Below, piece after piece: positions 55,561 to 64,000 of a stretch of 64,000 nt of DNA (positions within the stretch are counted from its first letter, which is position 1; each line of letters starts with the position of its first letter). A model generated the notes under the pieces. The model saw only the letters and a list, made by a program, of their open reading frames with translations, was not told the DNA's origin and did not search any database. Origin of the DNA: Macrocystis pyrifera. Taxonomy: Eukaryota; Sar; Phaeophyceae; Laminariales; Laminariaceae. Position numbers and translations under genes: made by a program. The stretch is from contig JASSKH010000021.1 of the NCBI GenBank assembly GCA_031763025.1, forward strand, positions 62,001 through 126,000. Direction: 5' to 3'.

Positions 55561-55865
55561 AAGACTTGGTTTTAGTGAAATATGCATTTAAAAACTTATT
55601 TTTTGGGTCGAAAACCTATTTCAAATGCCCTCAATGTGAGTCTCAGGTCGTTACTCTACAGTCAGTGGTTCATCCGTTATCGTGGATATTGACTCTTGTA
55701 CTAAAAGTGGCCGCAGATCTCCGTAGATCTGATGATAGTTGAGGCGGGGAATTACCAGCCTCCATCACCAAGTAATTGCTGATGACTGTCATGTGAGATG
55801 ACTTGCGTCATGCTTCATGATCACTTCTGCTCGGCTGACCGTGCCGAGCCTCACCTATACCTGGC
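55561..55865. other. Leader between array and gag; no 5' LTR found
   Basis: Non-repetitive sequence upstream of the gypsy ORFs. It shows no similarity that I can see to the region after the PPT (62654 on), so the 5' LTR is missing, replaced or too diverged. Confidence 0.5.
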
Positions 55866-57734
55866 GTGTCCTCCACGCTACACCTTACCGAAAGAGAAGC
55901 TTGCTGCAGACCCAGGTCGAACCTGAGATACACCCATCTCACATTGGCGTCGACTGTGAGGCTTGAGCCTGCAGGAAGTTTTCTTTTTCGTGTTTGGTCT
56001 GGACTATGGTCAGGAAAAAGAAGAACGCGGAAAAAAAAACCTCCCCCTGAACCCGATCCTACAGCGGTCGTGCAAACGACGGAGGAAGTAGACTTCGAGC
56101 CTTCTGATGAAGGAGAAGTCGAGTCTACTTCGCCCGCCACGAACAACAAGCGTGATGCACCGTCGTCGCCTCACGCCGACCAGGAGTCGTCTCCTCGGTC
56201 GTCATCCTCGTCGTCGTCGTCGAGTGATGAAAACCCGCAACCAGAGGATTCTCTTGAATCAATGACTCCGGGTGCGCTCGCCATTCTTCTCTGGGAGGAG
56301 GAAACCAAGGCGAACATCCGAGCAATCCGGGAGAACCGGCCGCAGACACCGTTGTCTGCGGGCTCAGCTGCTGTGGCTCTCACCATCAGCAGGCAAGAGG
56401 CGGCTGCAGTCCATGAGGCCGCCATGGTGAGTGAAATAGGTCCCGTGTTGCCTACGTCCATCACCACCTCCGAAGATAACTCATTGCCGTCGAGTATCTC
56501 CGCGACAGAAGTTTCTGTACCGGCATCGCCGTCGATTGCCGTAGACAATATCGTGTCAACCAACTCTGTAACAACAACCCGTGCTGCTGTTCAGAGTATC
56601 GAAGTAGGGCAACCGTTAATTGACCCTAAAACCTCGCTGCCGTCAGCGACCCAGTCAAACCCACCGTTGAGTTTGCAGCTGCCGTCAGCAACCCCGTCAA
56701 ACCCATCGTTGAGTTTGTCAGCCACTCGCACCTTACCCGTAGATGTCGCAGCTGTTGCCGTTACAGCAGCTGACTTGCGTGGGGTGCCTCGTTTGACTGG
56801 ATCTAGCGACCAGAATGTCCCAGAGATTCTCAGTCATTTTCGGGTTATCGTTGGCCTGAAAGCGAAGCGTGTCCGTCCGAACGATGATGAGTTCGGAGAC
56901 ATAGTGGCACTCGAGCACATTGCTCTGTTGGGTGAAGGCCACTGCCTGACCCTTATCCAACAGTTAGTAACGGGTCAGATTGATACTAGCTCGACGAAAG
57001 TGTCATCTGAACCCGACACACCTGGGTCATTTACCGCACCTGCCACATGGCAGGAAATGACCCGGGCGTTGCTCGATCTTTGAATGCCGGCGAATTCTAT
57101 CGACGAATGCGCCAGGCAGATTGCTTCTTTTACTCAAAAGAGTGCGGAAACCGTTTCCGCTTACGCTATGAGGTTTAGGACTATTCTATCCCAGTTCCAA
57201 GCAGCCGTCGACCGTATCGATGACAATCGTACAACTTGGAATGCGATGACTGTTGCTTTGTGGCAACAGGGGCTAGCGCCCAACGTCCGCTGTTTGCAAC
57301 TAACAGATAAACCAGCGACGTCTTTGAAAGAAGCAATCGAACGTGCTCGCCGGCATGAAGCCTCTGGCTTAGCCGGGGGGCACGTCAGCGCCCTGTATCA
57401 TCAAGTGCCTCATCGTGCGCTTGATCGCCTTGCCTCAAAACCGCCCGCTCAGAACCGTACGAGCGACAGCCGAGGGAAAGGTGGGGGTGCCGGAAGTGGA
57501 GCGCACGGAAAACGTGCGAAAGGTCGCTCGCCGTCGAGTAACCGTTCTCCCCCATCCAATCACCCGGGTAGGGTGTGTTCGTATCCCCCTTGCCGCAGCA
57601 AGAAGGGTCATACGATCGACCAGTGCTGGACGCGGACCCGCGAACAGCGCCAACCCGGAGCATCCAACAACCGCGGGAAAAGCAAGAAAAAGAAGAGGAT
57701 GCCGAGCTCGGAGGAGGACGACGGCTCCGAGTAG
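55866..57734 (+). pseudogene. gag: Gag polyprotein, with in-frame TGA
   Basis: 405 codons, a TGA at 57081-57083, then 216 codons in the same frame to a TAG at 57732-57734. The first 130 residues are basic, then acidic and serine-rich (nine Ser in a row). The first in-frame ATG is at residue 133 (56262). A short internal repeat LPSAT.SNP.LSL occurs twice. The second part is the capsid-like region (SAYAMRFRTILSQF, LWQQGLAPNVR, ARRHE). A zinc knuckle follows at residues 165-181 with spacing C-x4-C-x5-H-x4-C instead of the usual C-x2-C-x4-H-x4-C, then a KSKKKKR basic tail. Packaging of element RNA is inferred from the family. Confidence 0.82.
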
Positions 57735-58481
57735 AGGTGTCCAGGTGCTTGGTCGTCCGTAGCACTTGAGATTTGCAGGTCTGCTGTTGCCGTCGAAAAC
57801 AGTCGACAGGGCGTAAAGAAATCTAAAAAATTTCTTGCGTCGCTTGTAAGTCATTCAGAGAGTAGTAAGAGTTGTCCCGCACGGCACCCCGTGGTTGCTG
57901 TGAGTTCTTCGGGTATGTGTGATCCAACTACTGTTGATTGTCCATCGTCTGTACCTCATCGTGGGCAGAAGAGGGACACTGCTAGTAATACCGCGGCCTC
58001 CGTAGAGTCGAAATCGAAACGCCGTCGTTCCGTTCAGAAGTGTACAGCAGTAGACAGCAGAAGTCTTGGTGATCATCATAAGAAAAGTATTTCGTGGTTC
58101 AGCTCGTCACTGTCCCAGAAAAACCCGTATTTGACTCTGTCTTTCTCATCCCAGCGAATTCGTATTCCTGGTAGTATCAATGGTCTTTTCGTCCCAGATT
58201 TGACCATCGACACTGCATGCGACATTACATGTGTTTCATTATCGTTTTTGAAACGCCACCCAACGTTATATAAGGCCATACTTGAGCCTGTCCCATCGTC
58301 GTGCATGTCTCTGAGTGCAGCTAATGGCTCCCCACTCGAGATTTTGGGATTCGTTAAATTGTCAGTCCCGTTGGCTGATATTACTCGTTGTATAGATGCG
58401 CTAGTCATCCCGTCTCTTGGTCCTGACCAGATATTACTTGATAATGATGTAATGTCGCGGTTTGGTGCTGTACTGGACTGA
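57735..58481 (+). pseudogene. Retropepsin-type protease region
   Basis: In the same frame as gag after the TAG. A basic linker (SKSKRRRSVQ) precedes the domain. The active-site box is TIDTACDITCVS with the catalytic Asp codon at 58209, in the form D-T-A rather than D-T/S-G. The distal ILLDNDVMSRFGAVLD matches the conserved C-terminal segment of retropepsins that precedes RT in gypsy elements. The frame stops at TGA 58479-58481, and the next 640 bases continue in the same frame. Confidence 0.78.
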
Positions 58482-59150
58482 AAAAACCAGCAATTAAATT
58501 TTTCTTCGAGTACTGTTTCTATTCCAGCTACCCATCGGTCTTCTGATCATCGTTCAGATTCGACCGTGTCTACTGTGTCTCACTCTGTTGCCGCAGTGCA
58601 CAAAGATGCAGAAATACATGCTGTGAAATTACGCAACCGTATCAATTTACGTCCCCGACACGGCGCCGTTATCACCGCGTTCACAGACGTAAAACCGTCC
58701 CAAGATACTGAAGTTGTAATTGAACCGCGCATACTCTCTGAAAACGAGATGTCATGTGATGCTTTTCCGGTTGAATTTGAGCGAGTTATTGTAGCTCGCA
58801 CTGTAGCCACATGGCTAGCGTCCGACGGTTCCGTAGCCGTGCAGGTCGCCAATCCGTCGTCCGAATCTCTTGCCCTACATACTGGATTAGAGATTGGAAA
58901 TTTGTCGAGTGTAGCCTTAGTGTCTCCTGCTCAATTGCATGTGCATGCTGTAGCAGCGACACCCAAGACACCGACTGAAATTGCAGCCGCTCGTGCCGAA
59001 ATTGCTGCACCTTTGACCAAGGCATTAATTGACTCTACCTTCACCGTTGAACAACAGTCAGCAATTTTAGACCTTTGTGCAAAGTATCGTCCCGTTTTAT
59101 CGTTATCTAGAGCAGAACTAGGCAAATGCACTGCTGCCGAAGCCACTTTT
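58482..59150 (+). pseudogene. Protease-RT linker region
   Basis: Continues the protease frame beyond the TGA. It includes INLRPRHGAVITAFTD, EPRILSE, FSLYRAELGKC-like sequence (VLSLSRAELGKC) and a stretch rich in Ala. It ends where a small indel near 59145, in a T/C-rich stretch, moves the reading into another frame just before the RT. The segment between protease and RT of gypsy elements often has this length. Confidence 0.7.
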
Positions 59151-61339
59151 CCCCTCTGCCTGATAATACTAAGCCGGTTAGTCGCCGTCCGTACCGCGCT
59201 AACCCACGCACTGAAGCTATCATTAAGAAGTGTGTTCAAGATATGCTTGCTGACGATATCATTGAAGAGCGCTCGAGTCCGTGGGCCTCTCCCGTGACGA
59301 TTGTTGCCCGTAAAGATGGACAACCTCGGTTTTGTGTAGACTATCGGAGCACTATCAACAAACACCTCATCCGTAAAACTTGGCCGATGGCGAACCTAGA
59401 AGAGACTATCGACATGGTCGGAGGAGCTCAGTTCATCAGCGTTGCCGATGTCCAAAGCGCTTATTGGCAGATTCCTGTTCATCCCGATCATATTGAATCT
59501 ACTGCGTTCGTCACCAACTCTGGCAAGTATTGTTATAAACGGATGCCGTTCGGCGTTTGCAATGCTCCGTGGCTTTTTACAGAAATGGCACATAAAACGT
59601 TAGGACACATCCCCGAGTTACTCGTGTATATGGATGATCTTTGTGTATTGTCCTCAACTTGGGAGAATCATGTGAAATCATTGGAAAGCATGTTTGTAGC
59701 GTTGCAAACAGCTGGTCTCACATTGAAGCCGTCGAAGTTATCGTTTGGCCCTAAATCGGTCGTATATTTAGGCCACGTAATTTCCGCTGAAGGAGTAGCA
59801 GTTGGGGAAGATCGTATCAAAGCTATTCAAGAGCTACCAACCCCTACTTGCATCAAAGACCTCCGTTCAGTTTTAGGTGTTTTAAATTTTGTGAGGCGGT
59901 TCGTACCGAACTTTGCAGAAATTACAGCACCACTCGTTGATCTCACTCGTAAGGATTTCGCAACCCGCCCACGCTTCAAGAAAGCCTGGGGTAAGGCACA
60001 AAATACTGCGTTCGCCCACATCAAACGTTTACTGGTGTCGGCTCCCGTGTTGAATTTTCCAGATTACGACCGTGAGTTCGTTGTGCATGTAGATGCTAGT
60101 GAGGTTGGAGTTGGTGCGTTTCTTGCCCAACCGTCGAAAAATGACGAGTCGAAGCATGATCTTGACATTATCGAGTATTTTAGTCAACGGTTCAAGCACG
60201 GGCAACGCCATTACTCAGCGTCGATGAAAGAGTGTTGTGGAGTTGTACTCGCACTAGCTCACTGGCGACCGTATTTGTTTGGGAGACATTTTACGGTGAT
60301 TACTGACCACCAAGCTCTGACCCATCTATACTACATGCAAGACACTTCGAACATGCTTACCCGTTGTGCTATTGCTCTTCAAAATTTTGACTTCACTGTC
60401 AAGCATGTAGCGGGGAAATTAAACGTAGTACCCGACGCGTTGTCGCGATTGTTTGGTGAAGTAGAGGAAGAACCGTTACCGCAAGAACCGGCCCTCGCGT
60501 CCATCTGCCTCAACGTTCCAAGCGACAGACCGTATCGTGAGCCAGGGCCGCGCGACTTCCAAGTCTCTTCACAAAACCTCGAAGATGTCGACATAGTGCA
60601 TAATGATAGCGAATTGTTTGCTAGTGCCGTGTCCGTTTTTCCGTTAATTGACCCAGCAAAATTGCTGGAGGAACAAAGTGCTGAGTTCGGTCCGTATATC
60701 GAATACCTGAAAGCACCCGTTACTGTTCCCGTTCCGGATGGTGAAAGTAAAAGCAGCATGAGTCATTATTTCTTGAACGAAAACGTTTTATTCCGGTCGT
60801 ATTTGCCGGGGTATTTGCGCAAACGTAGTTCGTTCCGTGACCAGCTAGTCGTGCCGACCGCTTTACGGAAATTAGTCGTTCATTCGTGTCATAACTTACC
60901 GTCGTCGGGTGGTCATTTAGCTTTTAAAGCAACGTTCGACAAAATCCGAGATCGTTATTGGTGGCACACTATGTCGAAAGACGTAGCTAAGCACATTAAA
61001 TGCTGCTCATCGTGCCAACACCGCAAGACGTCCCATCGTACGCCGAAATTGCCTGTTGGTCACCGTCCCGTTTCCCGCCCGTTTCAATGCGTGGCTATTG
61101 ACTTAGTAGAGTACAAATCGTCATCGAATAACTCGAAGTATGTCATGTCCGTGATTGACCACATGACTCGTTTTCTCGTGTTGGTCGCGATTAGCGACAA
61201 ATCAGCCGCCACAATCGCCCGAGTTCTTGTAGAACGCGTGTTCTCTGTTTTCTCTGCTCCGGAAACTTTGCATTCGGACCAAGGTAGTGAGTTTGAAAAC
61301 GAACTCGTCAAGGAGTTGCAAGCCGTTTTTGGGGTTTAA
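59150..61339 (+). pseudogene. pol: RT-RNase H-integrase polyprotein
   Basis: About 730 open codons. The RT begins KPVSRRPYR, with SSPWASPVTIVARKDG and RFCVDYR, the DVQSAYWQIPVH block and active site YMDD at 59627-59638. RNase H follows (HVDASEVGVGAFL, MKECCGVVLALAHW, TDHQAL, PDALSRL). The integrase zinc region is near 60880-61020 (HSCHNLPSSGGH ... CCSSCQ) and the first catalytic Asp is in AIDLVEY (61100). The second is in LHSDQGSE (61277). A TAA at 61337-61339 follows a frameshift. All visible catalytic residues are retained. Confidence 0.93.
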
Positions 61340-61529
61340 AAAGACGCGCACGTCAGCGTACCGCCCACAGGGCAACTCCGTCTTAGAGCGTGTGCATAGT
61401 ACTTTGCACAACATGTTGGCGATGTACGTAAACGTTAAATACGACAATTGGGCAGAATTACTACCGTTTATTCAGCTCGCGCACAACACAGCGTATAACA
61501 AAACGCTCGAAGACACCCGCATTTTTTAA
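61287..61529 (+). pseudogene. Integrase core, C-terminal part (shifted frame)
   Basis: Continues the integrase core one frame over: TSAYRPQGNSVLERVHSTL carries the third catalytic residue, Glu at 61386. That is about 35 codons after the second Asp, as expected for a DDE integrase. WAELLPFIQLAHNTAYNKT follows. It ends at TAA 61527-61529 in a run of six T, where loss of one T would explain the next shift. Confidence 0.88.
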
Positions 61530-62269
61530 TGTTCGGCCGTAGAGCTTCGTTACCCGTTGACATTATTCTCGGCGTCCCGTGCACGTCTGGTTCTGGAACA
61601 CGATTGGAATACTCCCGTCGTACCGTTGAAAATCTGCAACTCGCTTACGAAATTGCTCGTCGCAATTTACAGGAACGTACCGATAAGCAGACAGAATCTA
61701 ACGAGAAATTGTCCTTTCCGCAATATCAGCAGGGAGATCAAGTGTTAGTACACCGCCCCTATACCGTTGCTGACGGACCCAACCCCAAACTTATTAGTCC
61801 CTGGCGTGGTCCATTTACTGTTCGGTCCCAACTATCACCCGTGATTTATCGTGTTGCGAGAGATGGCGAACTTGCGGAAACATCAGTTCATTTAGGTCGT
61901 ATGAAGGCATACCATAATGACGCGTCTAACTCAGTACCGGATTTTACAGCACTGGACGATTTCTTTTTAGGAACTACGTTGCCGGTACCTGACTTAGACG
62001 GCTCTGTGCTCACCATGCACATCGGCCCGTATGCTATTGAAGCAATTGAAAGTCATAAGCGTGGCCCTGGTAAAGCCTCGCCGACTAATTTCCAATACCA
62101 CTTTCTCGTGAAAGATAAACCGTCTAGTTTGGGTATTTGGAGACATGGCAATATCGTGCCACAATGTCATGAAATGATCAGATCGTATCGTACGAGGATC
62201 CTAGCTGAAGATCCGCATGCATTTGATCGTCCAAAACGTAAGCGAGACGTCGTCGACTCGTTACCCTGA
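61529..62269 (+). CDS. Integrase C-terminus with divergent chromodomain-like module
   Basis: 246 codons. Residues 1-20 are MFGRRASLPVDIILGVP. A GPY/F module follows (PKLISPWRGPFTV; G-P-F at 94-96, then VIYRVAR). Residues 168-223 fit the outline of a chromodomain: YAIEAIESHKRG, FQYHFLVKD, LGIWRHGNIVPQC and EMIRSY. The first and third aromatic positions are Tyr168 and Trp204. The middle Trp usual after LVK is an Asp. A basic patch PKRKRD near residue 235 could be a nuclear signal. In chromoviruses this module steers integration to heterochromatin. That role is inferred here. Confidence 0.75.
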   Translation: MFGRRASLPVDIILGVPCTSGSGTRLEYSRRTVENLQLAYEIARRNLQERTDKQTESNEKLSFPQYQQGDQVLVHRPYTVADGPNPKLISPWRGPFTVRSQLSPVIYRVARDGELAETSVHLGRMKAYHNDASNSVPDFTALDDFFLGTTLPVPDLDGSVLTMHIGPYAIEAIESHKRGPGKASPTNFQYHFLVKDKPSSLGIWRHGNIVPQCHEMIRSYRTRILAEDPHAFDRPKRKRDVVDSLP

Positions 62270-62640
62270 CACAAGCCCCAGTATCGTTCGTTGTCGACGT
62301 CGCTATAGCCCTGGGAGTACTTGTAGTCAGCACCGTCGCACCACCCCCCACTACCATTTGCATATCCGGCCGGATGTCGTTCGTTTTTAGTGGGTCGTTT
62401 AACACGTGATTCGCAACCTCACGTGCAGTTGTCTTGTGGATGCTTGGGAGATATCGTTTGTGCAGTAGTGCCCACAAACCAAGTCATGGTCAGACACCTA
62501 AATGCTGAACCCCAACAGCCTGTGTCCCGGTATATCGTTGAGATACCCGTGTGGATTGTGTTGTGTTACTTCGTGTGAATGTGCCTCACGCGAAAGGATA
62601 GCATTTTATTTGTATTAATTTGCTATAGAGTTTGAGACAT
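62270..62640. other. 3' non-coding part of gypsy element
   Basis: No open frame of note between the integrase stop and the polypurine tract. Confidence 0.5.
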
Positions 62641-62652
62641 ACAAGGGGGAGA
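62641..62652 (+). other. Polypurine tract of gypsy element
   Basis: ACAAGGGGGAGA followed by T and TGACG, the same layout as PPT/LTR borders of many LTR elements. Confidence 0.75.
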
Positions 62653-62653
62653 T

Positions 62654-63360
62654 TGACGTTCAACTAGTAGTTATGCAGGGGTGTGCATATACCAAGAGTA
62701 TACACTTTTGCATTATTGTTGGGTTATTCGACTACAGTAGCCGTGTACAGTGTTCATATACTTTAAAGTATACATGTGTGTGCGGTTATTTAATCAAGTA
62801 ATGAACGTTATTTTTGTTTTATGATTTCGTAATCATTTTTGGTGGAAGAGACACAGTGTGCTTTCCATCCGTCTCCCTGTGCGAGACACTAGGGATTCCT
62901 GGATACATCGAGAATGTATTCTCTAGTGTCGGAATCGTTCCGTTGGAATTGACTGAGGAGAGGCAGCAGTGCGCGTGACCTGCACAATCCAAAGTCATAT
63001 ATCCTCGGGCACACTATGAGTCCCCGCTTGTTTTACTACATATTTATGAGTACACTGTCTGCAGTCAATCGTCAATGACTGCAAGAATGTCTCTTGTACA
63101 GATCGTCAACTGTATAGATAGTTCGTACTATCAACTCGATATAAGTCGATTCCAGTGTTTTCACTGAATCGCAAACATGTACTTGCTCAAAAAGTCGATG
63201 ATGCCTTGTCCGACTGAGGAGACGTGTTGTCGTCGTATTGTTCACCATGCACCTGCAGTCCGTTATACTGCACCATTGTTGTCACAACCACACCGTTGTC
63301 AAGGCATGCAGATTTTATTGTTTATTTTTTTTAATCGTTTATAAAAAAATAAAAATTGGT
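62654..63360 (+). repeat. Possible 3' LTR of gypsy element
   Basis: Starts TGACGTTCAACT directly after the PPT. The 3' limit is unknown; an A/T-rich stretch near 63310-63355 may be its end. Without a 5' partner this stays a positional guess. Confidence 0.35.
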
Positions 63361-63544
63361 TGATCAACCTAAACGTCCGTATCGTTTGTTGCGCACTCTG
63401 CATGCAAAGCCCTCTGACAAAATTGTCATTCAGCACATTTATTTCTCTTCAGTTTGTGTGTACCAAAGCTTGCAAGCAATCGTTCCATATACACACTGTG
63501 CAACGTCGAGAAAAGCTGGAATGTCGTCAAAGGCACATATCATT

Positions 63545-64000
63545 GTTCGATATGAATGGTTTCGTATGCCATTAAACAAGGCACTATACCATCGTTAGGT
63601 ATGAATGGTTTTGTATACCATTGTTAGTGATGCAAGATTAATATACCATGGTTTTGTATACCATCAATCGTTCAGATACATGGTTTCGTATACCATTGTA
63701 TAGATGGTTCCGTATATACCATCATTATGCTTTCATGGTTTCGTACACCATATAACATACATCCATAGAATGATTGAGTTCGTATATCATCACTACGTAC
63801 AAATGGTTCCGTATACCAGAACACATATACATGGGTAAGTATACCATGGTATGAATGGTTTCGTATACCATATCATGAATGGTTTCGTATACCATTTCAA
63901 GTATACATGGTTCCGTACACCATAGTATACATGGTTTTTTATACCATCCTTAAGTATACATGGTTCCGTGCACCATAGTATACATGGTTTTGTATACCAT
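63545..64000. repeat. Minisatellite of palindromic 17-mers
   Basis: About fifteen copies of ATGGTTTCGTATACCAT or close variants (TTTTGTATACCAT, TTCCGTACACCAT), spaced 25-45 bases apart. Each has complementary arms ATGGT/ACCAT around a seven-base core. Later copies are separated by AGTATAC-type words. The array runs past the window end. Confidence 0.92.

Larger units (their letters stand above)
55866..62653 (+). mobile_element. Ty3/gypsy retrotransposon, decayed
   Basis: Gag, protease, RT, RNase H, integrase and a chromodomain-like tail follow in Ty3/gypsy order on the forward strand. Gag through the RT linker lies in one frame interrupted by TGA (57081), TAG (57732) and TGA (58479). Frames then shift near 59145, 61320-61350 and 61520. 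A polypurine tract ACAAGGGGGAGA (62641-62652) marks the 3' end of the interior. A 3' LTR may start TGACGTTC at 62654. The copy cannot be autonomous unless the stops are read through. Confidence 0.9.

Overview
The window is eukaryotic, repeat-dominated DNA. I see no bacterial operons or ribosome binding sites, no rRNA or intact tRNA gene, no CRISPR array, and no host gene that I can recognise. It is a pile-up of retrotransposons, satellites and probable DNA-transposon ends. The mix is LINEs with an APE endonuclease, a tRNA-derived SINE with an A tail, Ty3/gypsy elements and hAT-like ends. Two families are LINE-A, whose ORF ends in a Cys-Cys-His-type C-terminus, and LINE-B, whose 3' tails are CA or CAA repeats. 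This would fit a large algal, stramenopile or invertebrate genome. I lean to an alga or other stramenopile, mainly from the look of the gypsy integrase fragment, with low confidence.

Layout. 0-10 kb: a reverse-strand SINE; a decayed forward LINE-A split by a reverse LINE-B, which itself carries a forward SINE (three nested layers); local tandem duplications; and a second reverse LINE-B ending beside a 35-base poly(G) run. 10.4-16.1 kb: a very young non-autonomous LTR element with 453-bp LTRs differing at one base, target duplication GTATG, PBS and PPT. Its non-coding interior holds a tandem set of hairpins with paired compensatory changes. 17.6-26.7 kb: a LINE-B cluster in both orientations, abutting tail to tail or truncated body to inverted tail. 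One copy carries a piece of gypsy integrase inside its 3' UTR. 26.7-28.8 kb: an AAT microsatellite and palindromic GGGACGG and TACCG blocks resembling hAT subterminal repeats. 28.8-34.2 kb: unrecognised sequence with weak exon-like and transposon-like signals. 34.2-37.5 kb: a second young LTR element on the reverse strand (195-bp LTRs, one mismatch, target duplication ATCTG). 38-50 kb: dispersed duplications, a roughly 200-bp satellite, a 213-bp repeat with telomere-like motifs, a G-rich 330/470-bp repeat family and a candidate TA-flanked terminal-inverted-repeat element. 50.5-55.6 kb: a 30-bp minisatellite with higher-order structure. 55.9-62.7 kb: a decayed Ty3/gypsy gag-pol with a divergent chromodomain-like tail on the integrase. 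63.5-64 kb: a minisatellite of palindromic 17-mers running off the window.

How the parts relate. Nothing here forms a host pathway. The logic is that of mobile elements: LINE machinery probably supplied the SINE and LINE insertions, and the two LTR elements lack their own enzymes and must borrow them from relatives elsewhere. Most pol genes here are broken, yet the two LTR pairs are almost identical, so mobilisation in this genome was recent. The least explained signal is the covarying hairpin series inside the first LTR element.
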